Of a stretch of DNA of 64,000 bases, positions 23,940 through 32,372 are shown piece after piece. The DNA comes from Hymenobacter baengnokdamensis (GTDB taxonomy: Bacteria > Bacteroidota > Bacteroidia > Cytophagales > Hymenobacteraceae): the NCBI RefSeq assembly GCF_008728635.1, contig NZ_CP044285.1, positions 3,596,001-3,660,000 on the forward strand, read 5' to 3'. The notes below the pieces were generated by a model. It saw nothing but the letters and a program-made list of their open reading frames with translations. It was not told the origin of the DNA and searched no databases. Both the position numbers and the translations under genes were made by a program. Positions within the stretch are counted from its first letter, which is position 1; each line of letters opens with the position of its first letter.

Positions 23940-25493
23940 CTAAGGTTGCAGGGCCTGCTCAAGGGCATTGTCAATAGCCGGGCTGGTAGAAGGCCGGGGC
24001 GGGTTGTTGGAGATGAGGCGGCCATCGCGCCCGATAAGCCAATAGCTCGGAATGGACTGTACGCTAAATGCCCGGGCAGACGGTCCGTCAAATGCTCCGC
24101 CATCGTGCAGTTCTACCGCGTTGGGAGTAGCCACCATTTTGGTAGTGAGATATTTCTGCCAGTCGGCCGCCTTGGCATCGAGCGACACATAGAGGAACAC
24201 TATATCTCGCCCCGCGAATTTACGACGAAGCTCCAGGCTGGCGGGCATCTCGGCCAGGCAGGGCCCGCACCAGGTAGCCCAGAAATCGAGGTACACCACT
24301 TTTCCCCGCAGCTCGCTCAGGGCTACTTTTTTGCCGCTGGCATCGGTGAGCGTAAAGTCGGGAGCGGGCTGGCCGTTGGCCAGGGCCAGGTGGGCGCGCA
24401 CGGCCCGGCGCAGGTCGCGGGCAATGGTTGAGTCGTGGTTATGGGCCTGAAAATCGGGCAGCAGCGGCCGGATATCGGTATGCTCCGACTCCACCTTGCC
24501 CATCAGGTACTGCCCTACCGCCACATCGCGCACGCGGCCATCGCCCAGCGCATCGGTGGCCCGCTGGTAGAGGCGGCGGCCGGCGTCGGGGCCAGCCGGC
24601 AGGTTGCCGGCCTCGTCGTTGAGCTGGGTGAAGCCATACGTCATGAGCAGGCTCTGAAACGCATTCTGAGTAAGGGCCGAATCCTGGCGGTCGAGCTGCA
24701 GCTCGCGCAGAAAATCGTAGTAATTCACCGGTAGCGTGGCGTAGCCATCGCGCCGGCGCTCGGCCGATTGGCGCGACGTGTAGCTCAGCAGCGTGCTGGC
24801 CCACTCGTAGGTGATGGCCTGCTGCTGCTGGCGCACAAACGCGGGCGGCAAGGGCCGGGCGGCCGCGTAGGCTGTGAGGGCTGCCAGGCGCTGCTGGCGG
24901 TAGGTATCGGCGGCACTGCGCAGGGCGGCGGCGCTCAGGTGAGCGGCCTGGGCATCGGGAGCCCGGCCGGCCTCGTCGTCGAGGCTGGCAACCAGGTTGC
25001 TCTGGGCCAGGTAGTTATTCGCACTGGCCCCACGCCCGGCAAATGCCAGGGTTTGGTCGAGGCGCGCCGGGTTAAAGGTCAGGCGCAGCGCATCGCCGGG
25101 GGTAAGGTATAGGGTAGCGTACTCGTTATTATAACCCAGGCGGGCTTCGGTAGGAGCAGCCAGCCGGGGCAGCACCAGCCGAAAATCGCCGGTCGGGCTC
25201 AGCGTCGCCTCCAGGGTTTGGGTAAGGTGCCCCCGCCAGTCGGGCCCATAGCTCAGGGTAATTACCCTGGCGGGCGCCTTATCGAGGTGGCCGCTCACCA
25301 CTACGCCCGCCCCGACGGGCTCGGGCGTGGACGACCGAAATGCCGGGGCCTTAAAGGGAGGCGGCGCGGGGTGCCGTGCCTGCGCGCCGGCTACCAGCGG
25401 CAGCGCCGCCAGGGCCAGCACCAGCCGAAAACGGCCCAGTATCTCTAAAAAAAACCGGCCCCGCCGGGCCGCGCGTTGTCTCAAAACCAGCAT
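23940..25493 (-). CDS. TlpA-family thioredoxin-like protein with N-terminal helical region
   Basis: The 517-residue protein has a membrane or signal segment (FRLVLALAALPLVAGAQA), a beta-rich region (residues about 60-150), a long helical region, and a C-terminal TlpA/ResA-like thioredoxin domain from about residue 370. The active site is WATWCGPCLAEMP, with a typical AlkC/TlpA lead-in (PDFTLTDASGKKVALSELRG). Such proteins act in the periplasm as thiol-disulfide reductases. A -7 box lies at 25529-25536. It is monocistronic and divergent from the ABA4-like gene. Confidence 0.85.
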   Translation of the reverse strand: MLVLRQRAARRGRFFLEILGRFRLVLALAALPLVAGAQARHPAPPPFKAPAFRSSTPEPVGAGVVVSGHLDKAPARVITLSYGPDWRGHLTQTLEATLSPTGDFRLVLPRLAAPTEARLGYNNEYATLYLTPGDALRLTFNPARLDQTLAFAGRGASANNYLAQSNLVASLDDEAGRAPDAQAAHLSAAALRSAADTYRQQRLAALTAYAAARPLPPAFVRQQQQAITYEWASTLLSYTSRQSAERRRDGYATLPVNYYDFLRELQLDRQDSALTQNAFQSLLMTYGFTQLNDEAGNLPAGPDAGRRLYQRATDALGDGRVRDVAVGQYLMGKVESEHTDIRPLLPDFQAHNHDSTIARDLRRAVRAHLALANGQPAPDFTLTDASGKKVALSELRGKVVYLDFWATWCGPCLAEMPASLELRRKFAGRDIVFLYVSLDAKAADWQKYLTTKMVATPNAVELHDGGAFDGPSARAFSVQSIPSYWLIGRDGRLISNNPPRPSTSPAIDNALEQALQP

Positions 25494-25528
25494 AGCATCT
25501 ACCGGCTTGCCTGACCCTGACCGGGCTG

Positions 25529-25536
25529 CAAATATA
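25529..25536 (-). promoter_or_regulatory. Putative -7 box of TlpA-family gene
   Basis: The minus strand reads TATATTTG (TAnnTTTG), 36 bases before the start at 25493. Confidence 0.4.
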
Positions 25537-25637
25537 GCCTCTTACCCGCCAGCGCTTCACCCCGGTGCCCGGCCGCTTCACGGGCCCGAAGCGCCGCTTC
25601 ACCCCGAAACCGCTGCTACCCCAGTGGGGGCAAACGC

Positions 25638-25645
25638 TATTTTTG
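25638..25645 (+). promoter_or_regulatory. Putative -7 box of ABA4-like gene
   Basis: TATTTTTG matches TAnnTTTG, 27 bases before ATG 25672, and supports that start over the longer open frame beginning at 25327. Confidence 0.4.
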
Positions 25646-25671
25646 AGGCACCTACTCACTTGCTCTGCCTC

Positions 25672-26154
25672 ATGCTGTTGACTCCTGACTTATTATTCTC
25701 AATTGCCAACCCGCTGGCCCTGCTGGGCTGGGCGATGCTGGTGCTGGCCCCCGGCTGGCGATTCACCAGGATGCTGGTGCTCAGTGGGGTATGGTCGCTG
25801 GGGCTGGCTGCAATTTACGCCGGGCTCATCACCGCACACTACCTGGGGGCGCACGGCGGCGCGAGTGGCTTCGGCTCGCTGGCGCAGGTGGCGGCGTTGT
25901 TTCAGGACCCCTGGGCGCTGCTGGCGGGCTGGGTGCACTACCTGTGCTTCGACCTGTTTACGGGGGCCTGGGAAGTGCGCGATGCCCAGCGACGAGGCGT
26001 GCCGCACGCCGCCCTGGTGCCCGCCCTGGCGCTCACCTTTTTGTTCGGGCCGGTGGGGCTGCTGGGCTACTTCGGGGTGCGCCGCCTTTTCGGACAAAAA
26101 CCATTTCCTCAACCCGCTATCATTCAAACATATGAAAACCCTCTCGCTCGCTGA
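25672..26154 (+). CDS. ABA4-like (DUF4281) membrane protein
   Basis: The 160-residue protein has four hydrophobic helices and matches the ABA4-like family (LLFSIANPLALLGWAMLVLA, then GWVHYLCFDLFTGAWEVRDA). In plants ABA4 is needed for neoxanthin; in bacteria the role is unknown, with carotenoid metabolism one possibility. The conserved histidine in WVHYLCFDLF is present. The next gene starts inside its 3' end with a 23-bp overlap, so the two form a translational pair. Confidence 0.82.
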   Translation: MLLTPDLLFSIANPLALLGWAMLVLAPGWRFTRMLVLSGVWSLGLAAIYAGLITAHYLGAHGGASGFGSLAQVAALFQDPWALLAGWVHYLCFDLFTGAWEVRDAQRRGVPHAALVPALALTFLFGPVGLLGYFGVRRLFGQKPFPQPAIIQTYENPLAR

Positions 26155-26986
26155 TTTCAGCTCGAACGCCCCTGGCCCGGCCGCCGCGCCCGGCCTGGGC
26201 CAGCGCCTGGCCGAGACCCTGCGCGTGCTGCACCGCGTCAACCAGCCGCTGGCTTACACGGGCTGGCTGAACGTGGGGCTGGCCGCGCTGGCGCTGGCCC
26301 TGCTGCCCCTCGACCACCGCCACGTTACCGGCGCGCTGGTGTGGGTGAAGCCGCTTAAGTTTTCGCTTTCCATCGTGGCCTATACCTGGACGCTGGCCTG
26401 GCTGCTGGCCGACCTGCCCGCGCCCACCCAACGGGCGGTGCGCCGCCTCAGCGGCGGCGTGGCCCTGAGCATGGTGGTTGAGCAGGCGGTTATTTTCATC
26501 CAGGCCGGGCGCGGCACTACCTCGCACTACAACGTGAGCAGCCCGCTCAACGGCGTGCTCTTCGGGCTGATGGGGGTGTTTATCGTAGTCAATACGGCCA
26601 TGACCAGCTGGGCGCTGTACCTGGCCTGGCGCTACCGCCCCCACGGCCCGGCCGGCTACGTGTGGGGCCTGCGCCTGGGGCTACTGGTGTTTCTGGTGGG
26701 CTCAGTGCTCGGGGGTTTTATGATTCACAATCAGCAGCATACCGTAGGCGCCCCCGACGGTGGCCCCGGCCTGCCGGGCCTGGGCTGGAGCACCGCGGCC
26801 GGCGACCTGCGCATCGCGCATTTCCTGGGCATGCACGCTTTGCAGGCGCTGCCGCTGCTGGGCTGGGCGCTGAGCCGCCAAGTGCCGCGCCGGGCCGCCT
26901 TGCTTACCTGGCTGGGCGCGGCCGTTTACACCGCCGCGGTGGGCGGGCTGCTGCTGCAAGCGCTGGCGGGCCGGCCGCTGCTCTAG
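26132..26986 (+). CDS. Polytopic membrane protein of unknown function
   Basis: The 284-residue protein has about seven hydrophobic helices (such as LAYTGWLNVGLAALALALLP, GVLFGLMGVFIVVNTAMTSW, GLLVFLVGSVLGGFMIHNQQ) and several histidines in loops (HNQQHTVGAPDGGPG, LRIAHFLGMHALQ). The open frame extends back to 25703, but ATG 26132 (MKTLSLADFSS) fits the coding pattern better because the upstream part overlaps the ABA4-like gene. It overlaps that gene by 23 bp and lies 35 bp before a LytS-type kinase. Function unknown. Confidence 0.7.
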   Translation: MKTLSLADFSSNAPGPAAAPGLGQRLAETLRVLHRVNQPLAYTGWLNVGLAALALALLPLDHRHVTGALVWVKPLKFSLSIVAYTWTLAWLLADLPAPTQRAVRRLSGGVALSMVVEQAVIFIQAGRGTTSHYNVSSPLNGVLFGLMGVFIVVNTAMTSWALYLAWRYRPHGPAGYVWGLRLGLLVFLVGSVLGGFMIHNQQHTVGAPDGGPGLPGLGWSTAAGDLRIAHFLGMHALQALPLLGWALSRQVPRRAALLTWLGAAVYTAAVGGLLLQALAGRPLL

Positions 26987-27021
26987 CGCTGGGCCGGCCA
27001 CTTACCCCGACCTTCGCGGCG

Positions 27022-28044
27022 ATGAACAACCGGCAGTTTTTGCGCGTAGGTATCTTACTAGTGGCGGCGCTGGAGCTGGTGCCGCGCGGTATATTCGAGG
27101 TGCCGCTGGGCCGGTACTGGCTGGTGGCCTATGGTATCTCGCTCACGTTCACGCTGGCGCTGTGGCTTGGTAACGTGGCGCTGTGGCGCCGGCTGCTGCG
27201 GCGCTGGCCCCAGGCGCGCGACACAGCCCACCGCCTGTGGTGGCTGGCGGCCGGGTCGGTGGGCTACACGCTACTCGTGACGCTGGCCCTCGGCGCGGGC
27301 CTGGGGGCGCTGCAGGGCTACCACCTACAGTTGCCCCAGGCCCTGCGCGAAACGGGCCTCAACTTGGTTTCGACTCTTATCGTGCTGCTCGTGTACGAAA
27401 GCCGGCACTTGTTTGAGCAATGGAAAGCCAACCTGCACCGGGCCGAGCAGCTAACCCAGGCCCGCACCCAGGCCCAGCTCGATGCGCTGGCCCGGCAGGT
27501 CGACCCGCACTTTCTCTTTAACTCGCTCAATACCCTGGCCGCCCTCATCGAGCCGGATAATGAGTCGGCCCAGCGCTACGTGGAGGGCCTGGCCGACGTG
27601 TACCGCTACGTGCTGCTGAGCCGCGAGCGCCCCACCGTGCCGCTGGCCGAGGAGCTGGCGTTCGTGCAGACCTACGTGGCGCTGCAAAAAGTGCGGTTTC
27701 GGGACAACGTGCGGGTAAGATACGAGATTGCCGACGCTGCGCTGGCGGGCCACGTGGCCCCGCTCAGCGTGCAGGTGCTGGTCGAGAACGCGCTTAAGCA
27801 CAACGAAGCCTCGCAGGCCCGGCCGCTGCACCTGCGCCTCGTGGCCGACGCGGCCAGCCTGCGCGTCGAGAACGACTGGCAGCCCCGCGCTGCCGGCCTG
27901 GCGCCCGGCACCGGCACGGGCCTGGCCAACGTGCGCCAGCGCTACGCGCTGCTGGGCGTAGCGCAGCCGGTGCGCGTGGAGCAGACGGCGGACCAGTTTG
28001 CCGTAACCTTGCCGCTGCTTTCCGCCCGCCTGCCCCATGCCTGA
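27022..28044 (+). CDS. LytS/YehU-type sensor histidine kinase (first pair)
   Basis: The 340-residue kinase has four N-terminal membrane helices (residues about 8-120), a short coiled linker, the His_kinase domain with phosphoacceptor block RQVDPHFLFNSLNTLAALIE, and an HATPase_c domain with the N box VENALKHNE and G box GTGLANVRQRY. It lacks an extracellular sensing domain, so it probably senses a membrane or envelope signal. The start at 27022 is 35 bp downstream of a membrane protein gene. It overlaps the response regulator gene by 8 bp. Confidence 0.9.
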   Translation: MNNRQFLRVGILLVAALELVPRGIFEVPLGRYWLVAYGISLTFTLALWLGNVALWRRLLRRWPQARDTAHRLWWLAAGSVGYTLLVTLALGAGLGALQGYHLQLPQALRETGLNLVSTLIVLLVYESRHLFEQWKANLHRAEQLTQARTQAQLDALARQVDPHFLFNSLNTLAALIEPDNESAQRYVEGLADVYRYVLLSRERPTVPLAEELAFVQTYVALQKVRFRDNVRVRYEIADAALAGHVAPLSVQVLVENALKHNEASQARPLHLRLVADAASLRVENDWQPRAAGLAPGTGTGLANVRQRYALLGVAQPVRVEQTADQFAVTLPLLSARLPHA

Positions 28045-28855
28045 GCTGCGCATCCTGATTCTCGAAGACGAGTACCCGGCCGCCGAGCGCCTCCAGCGGC
28101 TACTGAGCCAGGCCGCGCCCACGGCCCAGGTGCTGGCCGTGCTCGATACCGTGGCCGGGGCGCTGACCTGGCTCGACACGCATCCCGCGCCCGACCTCAT
28201 CCTCAGTGATATCCAGCTGGCCGACGGCCTCAGTCTCGACGTCTTTGCCCAGACCGTGGTACGCAGCCCGGTCATCTTCACCACGGCCTACGACCAGTAC
28301 GCGCTGCAAGCCTTCCGAACCAACAGCATCGACTATATACTAAAACCATTAAAGCTGCCCGAGCTGCAAGCGGCTCTTGCCAAGCTACAAGCCATGCGGT
28401 ATGAGCGGCCCGCCGTGCCGGCCGCCGCTCCAAGCTCAACTTCTAACTCAGAATTCATCACTCATAACTTTTCCATTGAGCGCCTGCTCGATGCGCTGCC
28501 CCGGCCCCAGCAGCCTTACAAGGCGCGCTTTCTGGTGCGCCAGGGCGAAAGCCTGCTGCCGCTGCCCACCGCCGAGGCGGCCTGGTTCTGGAGCCGCCAC
28601 GAAACCGTGACGCTGGCCACCCACGATGGCCGCCGCTTCGTGGTCGACTACACCCTGGAGCAGTTGGAGCGGTTGCTCGACCCGGCCCAGTTTTTCCGGC
28701 TCAACCGCCAGCTCATTGCCCAGCTGCCGGCCGTGCGCCGGCTGGTGCCGCACTTCGGCGGCAAGCTGCTGGTGGAGCTGCACCCCGCGCCGGCCGACGA
28801 GATACTGGTGAGCAAGGAGCGCGCCGGCGCCGTAAAAAGCTGGCTCGAAGGCTGA
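28037..28855 (+). CDS. LytTR-type response regulator (first pair)
   Basis: The 272-residue protein has a receiver domain (residues 1-125; phosphoacceptor Asp in LILSDIQLADGL, lysine in SIDYILKPLK) and a C-terminal LytTR DNA-binding domain (residues about 155-272; FRLNRQLIAQLPAVRRL). The linker at residues about 132-147 is encoded by a run of 7-bp repeats (28433-28478). It overlaps the kinase gene upstream by 8 bp. LytTR proteins bind direct repeats near promoters; the targets are not visible here. Confidence 0.92.
   Translation: MPELRILILEDEYPAAERLQRLLSQAAPTAQVLAVLDTVAGALTWLDTHPAPDLILSDIQLADGLSLDVFAQTVVRSPVIFTTAYDQYALQAFRTNSIDYILKPLKLPELQAALAKLQAMRYERPAVPAAAPSSTSNSEFITHNFSIERLLDALPRPQQPYKARFLVRQGESLLPLPTAEAAWFWSRHETVTLATHDGRRFVVDYTLEQLERLLDPAQFFRLNRQLIAQLPAVRRLVPHFGGKLLVELHPAPADEILVSKERAGAVKSWLEG
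28433..28478 (+). repeat. In-frame 7-bp repeat tract in response-regulator linker
   Basis: The coding sequence contains successive heptads aacttct, aactcag, aattcat, cactcat and aactttt, like the reverse complement of the GAATTAT-type tract at 2911-2945. It encodes a Ser/Thr/Asn-rich linker (SSTSNSEFITHNFS) between receiver and DNA-binding domains, and its base composition is far more AT-rich than the flanking code. Confidence 0.55.
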
Positions 28856-28892
28856 GTTTTCCCGTATCTTGTTGCCTTAACTGCCCGCCGCT

Positions 28893-29477
28893 ATGGACGT
28901 CATCAAGTTGAAAACCCCGGTGCTGGACCGCCTCACCGATGAGGAGTTTTTCGAGTTCTGTCAGGACCACCGCGACCTGCGCATCGAGCGCGATTCCGCC
29001 CATCAAATCACCATTATGCCCCCCGCCAGCTCCGAAACCGGCGCTACCAACAGCGAGTTATCGCGCCAGCTTGCTAATTGGAATGTTGAACATAGGCTGG
29101 GCCTCACCTTCGACTCATCGGCCGGTTGCACGCTTTCGACCGGGGCCATGCTCTCGCCCGATGCCAGCTGGATTGCCCGGGCGCGCTGGGATGCGCTGAG
29201 TGCCGCCGACCGGCGCGGCTTCGCCCGCATCTGCCCCGATTTTGTAGTCGAGCTGCTTTCCCCCTCCGACCGCCTCACCGATACCATGCGCAAGCTGGAG
29301 CAGTGGCTCGAAGCGGGCGCCCGGCTGGGCTGGCTGCTGGTACCGGCCAGCGAATCGGCCTACATTTTTGAGCCCGGCCAGCCCGTACGCCCGGTCGTCG
29401 GCTTCGATCAGCTGCTGAGCGCCGAGCCCGTCCTGCCCGGCTTCGCCCTGGAGCTGCGCCGCCTGCGACAACAGTAA
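28893..29477 (+). CDS. Uma2-family (DUF820) protein, second copy
   Basis: The 194-residue protein shows the Uma2 nuclease-fold pattern: SPDASWIARARWDAL, CPDFVVELLSPSDRLTDT with the PD...E pair, then KLEQWLEAGARLGWLLVP. It is only distantly similar to the Uma2 protein at 1201. It follows the first LytTR gene by 37 bp on the same strand and may be expressed with it. Its stop codon forms the first bases of a perfect 25-bp hairpin. Function unknown. Confidence 0.8.
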   Translation: MDVIKLKTPVLDRLTDEEFFEFCQDHRDLRIERDSAHQITIMPPASSETGATNSELSRQLANWNVEHRLGLTFDSSAGCTLSTGAMLSPDASWIARARWDALSAADRRGFARICPDFVVELLSPSDRLTDTMRKLEQWLEAGARLGWLLVPASESAYIFEPGQPVRPVVGFDQLLSAEPVLPGFALELRRLRQQ

Positions 29478-29528
29478 ATCAGTGAATAGTGAGCAGTGAA
29501 CAATTCACTGCTCACTATTCACTGATTT
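29476..29528. terminator. Perfect heptad hairpin between convergent stop codons
   Basis: Arms 29476-29500 and 29504-29528 are exactly complementary over 25 bp with a 3-base loop (caa). The arms consist of agtga-type heptads (cagtgaatagtgagcagtga). The left arm overlaps the Uma2 stop codon and the right arm ends 2 bp before the stop of the opposing response-regulator gene, so it is likely a bidirectional terminator. Confidence 0.85.
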
Positions 29529-29530
29529 CC

Positions 29531-30325
29531 CTACCTGTCCAGCCAGCTTTTAAATACGCTTACCTTTTCGCGGCTCACCAAAATGGGGCCTTCGCTCTCG
29601 GGTGGAGCCGGCTTGAGCACGGTTTGCAGCCGCGAGCTGGCGTAGTGAATAATGTCGTGAATAGCAGCCTGCCGAGCCAGGTAGGCGCGGTTGAGGCGAA
29701 AAAACTGGGTTGGGTCGAGCAGGCTTTCGAGCTGCTCCATCGTGTAGTCGACCACGTACTTGCGGCCGTCGGTGCTTTGCAGAAGCGTCGTTTTTTCGAG
29801 GCTGAAAAAGTACGCCACCTGCTCGACGGGCACCACCTTGAGGTGCTCGCCCACCCGCACCACGAACTGCGTTTTGTAGCTGGGCGCGGGCTGGCGCAGC
29901 TGCTGCACCAGCTCGGCCAGGGTGGCGGCGTCGAGCGCGGGCGCCGGCACTGCGCCGGGCGCCGGGGCCAGCCGGGCGCGCAACTTGGCGATGGCGCCGC
30001 GCAGCTCCTCTTCATCAATGGGCTTGAGCAGGTAATCGACGCTGTTGACCTTGAAGGCCCGCAGCGCATACTGGTCGTAGGCGGTGGTGAAGATGACCGG
30101 GCAGGTGATTTTCACTTGCTCAAACAGTTCAAAGCTGAGGCCGTCGGCCAGGTGAATATCCAGGAACAGCACGTCGGGCGCGGGGCCGGCTTGCAGCAGC
30201 GCCACGGCCTGCGCCACCGACTCGGCCGGGCCGAGTAGCTCGAACGCCTCAGGCAGCTTTTGCAGCAGATTGCTTAGCCGCCGGGCCGCCAGTGGCTCAT
30301 CTTCAACGAGTAAGGCTTGGAGCAT
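29531..30325 (-). CDS. LytTR-type response regulator (second pair)
   Basis: The 264-residue protein has a receiver domain with phosphoacceptor in VLFLDIHLADGLSFELF and lysine in SVDYLLKPID, and a LytTR domain (residues about 150-264, FRLNRAYLARQAAIHDI). It resembles the first pair's regulator throughout but has a different, alanine/proline-rich linker with no heptad repeat. Its kinase lies immediately upstream with an 8-bp gap. The two pairs converge. Confidence 0.92.
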   Translation of the reverse strand: MLQALLVEDEPLAARRLSNLLQKLPEAFELLGPAESVAQAVALLQAGPAPDVLFLDIHLADGLSFELFEQVKITCPVIFTTAYDQYALRAFKVNSVDYLLKPIDEEELRGAIAKLRARLAPAPGAVPAPALDAATLAELVQQLRQPAPSYKTQFVVRVGEHLKVVPVEQVAYFFSLEKTTLLQSTDGRKYVVDYTMEQLESLLDPTQFFRLNRAYLARQAAIHDIIHYASSRLQTVLKPAPPESEGPILVSREKVSVFKSWLDR

Positions 30326-30333
30326 ACGTAAAA

Positions 30334-31425
30334 TTAAAGCGTAAGTAATGGCAACGCAACCACGAACTCCCCGCCTACCGGCCCGGCCACTACCGGGCGC
30401 GGCGTGAGGAAGGCGTAGCGGGCGCGCAGGTTGGCCAGGCCGCGGCCCGAGGCTTCATCGGCCGCCAGGCGGCGGGGACGCAGGGTATTGCGCACGGTGA
30501 GCGTGGCCGCGGCGGCGTCCACGGCTACGTGCAGGCGCAGCGGGTCGGCCTGGTAGGCGGTGTTGTGCTTGAGGGCGTTTTCGAGCAGCAGCTGCAGGGC
30601 CAGCGGTGGCAGGTAAAAGCCGGCAGCGGCCTGCTGGCCGCTAAACTCCACTTGCAGGGCGGCGGCGAGCCGGGTTTTTTGCAGAAAAATATAGGATTCG
30701 GCGAATATTAACTCCTCACCGAGCGGCACCAGCTCCTGGCTCTGGCTGTCGAGCACGTAGCGGTACACGCTGCTGAGCTGCCGGATGAAGCGCACCGCGC
30801 GGGTCGGGTCTTCCTCGACCAGGCTGGTGAGGGCGTTGAGCGAGTTGAAGAGAAAGTGCGGGTCGACCTGCCGGCGCAGCGAGTCGAGGCGGGCCACGGC
30901 GGTTTCCTTTTCGAGGCGCTCGGCCCGCACGGCGGCGGCCTGCCAGTTTCGCAAAAAAATGCTGGAATGAAAGCCCAGCGAAATCACGCTGGTGATAACC
31001 AGCGGAAACCAGAAATTCCAGAACCAGCTGATGCGAAACAGCAGCGCGTGATGCGACAGCTGCCAGATAGCTACCGTGAGGCCATCGACGGCCCCAATAA
31101 TTGTTGCCGATACAAGCGGCGTAAGCAAGAGCGAGAGCCAGAGGCGCTTGGTGGGCTCTTTGGTCCAGCTTACGCGCAGGCTCAGCCAATCGGCCAGCAG
31201 GCTGTTGCCCACGCCCAGCCCGGCCGCGAATAAGTAGGCATACCCAAAGTTCAAGGCCAGCGCCAGCGGGTTGCGCCAGTCGGGGCCGCTGGTTATAAAA
31301 GCTACGCTGACCGCCACGGGCACCATGTACAGCAGTATGCGGCGCAGCTCCGCCGCCTGCCAGAGCCCGCCGGGCTTAGCCGTAGCGCAGGCCGCCGATT
31401 CGGGTACGGGGACAGAGAGGTTCAT
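30334..31425 (-). CDS. LytS/YehU-type sensor histidine kinase (second pair)
   Basis: The 363-residue kinase has four membrane helices in its first 165 residues, a His_kinase block RRQVDPHFLFNSLNALTSLV, and HATPase motifs LLENALKHNTAYQ and GRGLANLRARYAF. It is a paralogue of the kinase at 27022. A terminator for the upstream TPR-like gene lies 36 bp before its start, so it is probably transcribed on its own with the regulator. Confidence 0.9.
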   Translation of the reverse strand: MNLSVPVPESAACATAKPGGLWQAAELRRILLYMVPVAVSVAFITSGPDWRNPLALALNFGYAYLFAAGLGVGNSLLADWLSLRVSWTKEPTKRLWLSLLLTPLVSATIIGAVDGLTVAIWQLSHHALLFRISWFWNFWFPLVITSVISLGFHSSIFLRNWQAAAVRAERLEKETAVARLDSLRRQVDPHFLFNSLNALTSLVEEDPTRAVRFIRQLSSVYRYVLDSQSQELVPLGEELIFAESYIFLQKTRLAAALQVEFSGQQAAAGFYLPPLALQLLLENALKHNTAYQADPLRLHVAVDAAAATLTVRNTLRPRRLAADEASGRGLANLRARYAFLTPRPVVAGPVGGEFVVALPLLTL

Positions 31426-31460
31426 TTATATCCAAAAAGCAAGGGCGAAATCTACAAAAC

Positions 31461-31492
31461 AACCACGCGAAGCCCCGTGGCCTCGCGTGGTT
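31461..31492 (-). terminator. Hairpin terminator after the 31503 gene
   Basis: aaccacgcga (31461-31470) pairs exactly with tcgcgtggtt (31483-31492), with further GC pairing possible in the loop. It lies 10 bp past the end of the minus-strand gene at 31503. Confidence 0.65.
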
Positions 31493-31502
31493 TTCAGATT
31501 AG

Positions 31503-32210
31503 CTAATGAGTTGCTGGTAGCGCAGTAGCGGCTGTTTCGTACTGCCTGAGCCGGCCAAGCACCTGGCTTTGGCCCCAGCTGGGCACCAGGGCACTAGCCG
31601 GCTGAAAGGCCGCAAAGCGCGCTTTCGCCGCTTCGTAGAGCGGCCGGGCAGCCTCCGGGCCACCGCCAAACATAGCCGGCGTGTAATATACGTTGTTAGC
31701 CGCCACGAGGTAAGGGCGCGGGTTGGCGGGGTTTAGCTTTTCGGCCTGGGCCACGGTTTCGGCCACCATTGCCGAGTATTTCCGGGCCCGCTGCTGGGGC
31801 GCAATGCCCAGCCGGGCCTGATACACATAGGCTTGCAGCGTCAGCAGCTCCGACTCGTCGCCGCCCAGCTTGCGGGCCTGGGCCAAAGCCGCCTCGGCCT
31901 GGTCAAGGGTCTTGTCTTTGGCATCCGCGTCTTCCTTACTTTGAAAAACGTTGATAAGCAGCGCGTAAGCCTGGTAATAGCGCGGCAGCCAGTCGGCCGG
32001 GGCCGCCGCTGCGGCGCGCTCCAGCTTATTGGCCAGGCCTTTGAGCGTGGCCGCATCGCCGGTGTTCATTACCTCGGTAATGGTTGCGCCGAGCAGGTCG
32101 GCGTAGCCGGCGGGGGCCGCAGCCTGAGCCACTGGGGCAGCGGGAGTAGTCTGGGCAGCGGCGCAGTAGCTGGCGGCGGCAAAGGCGAGGGTAAGCAGCG
32201 ACTTTTTCAT
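31503..32210 (-). CDS. Exported helical-repeat (TPR-like) protein
   Basis: The 235-residue protein starts with a signal peptide (KKSLLTLAFAAASYCAAAQ) and continues as paired alpha helices (WLPRYYQAYALLINVFQSKE, ELLTLQAYVYQARLGI, NPRPYLVAANNVYYTPAM), a TPR-like pattern without strict consensus. The longer open frame from 32357 is rejected because ATG 32210 gives a proper signal sequence. It lies 162 bp downstream of a TonB-dependent receptor on the same strand; a role with that receptor is possible but unproven. Confidence 0.75.
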   Translation of the reverse strand: MKKSLLTLAFAAASYCAAAQTTPAAPVAQAAAPAGYADLLGATITEVMNTGDAATLKGLANKLERAAAAAPADWLPRYYQAYALLINVFQSKEDADAKDKTLDQAEAALAQARKLGGDESELLTLQAYVYQARLGIAPQQRARKYSAMVAETVAQAEKLNPANPRPYLVAANNVYYTPAMFGGGPEAARPLYEAAKARFAAFQPASALVPSWGQSQVLGRLRQYETAATALPATH

Positions 32211-32372
32211 GGCGATGACGGGGTGAAGAAAGCGAGAAAAGGCAGGTGAGGTGATTGATGGCTCAAAGGTGGCCGGCCGCGCCGCGCGCCCAAAACCGGG
32301 GTTGCCGAAGCGGCAAAAACCCGGACTGAAGCGCGGCAAAACGCGACTGGGCGGCAACGGCTGGGCGGGCCA

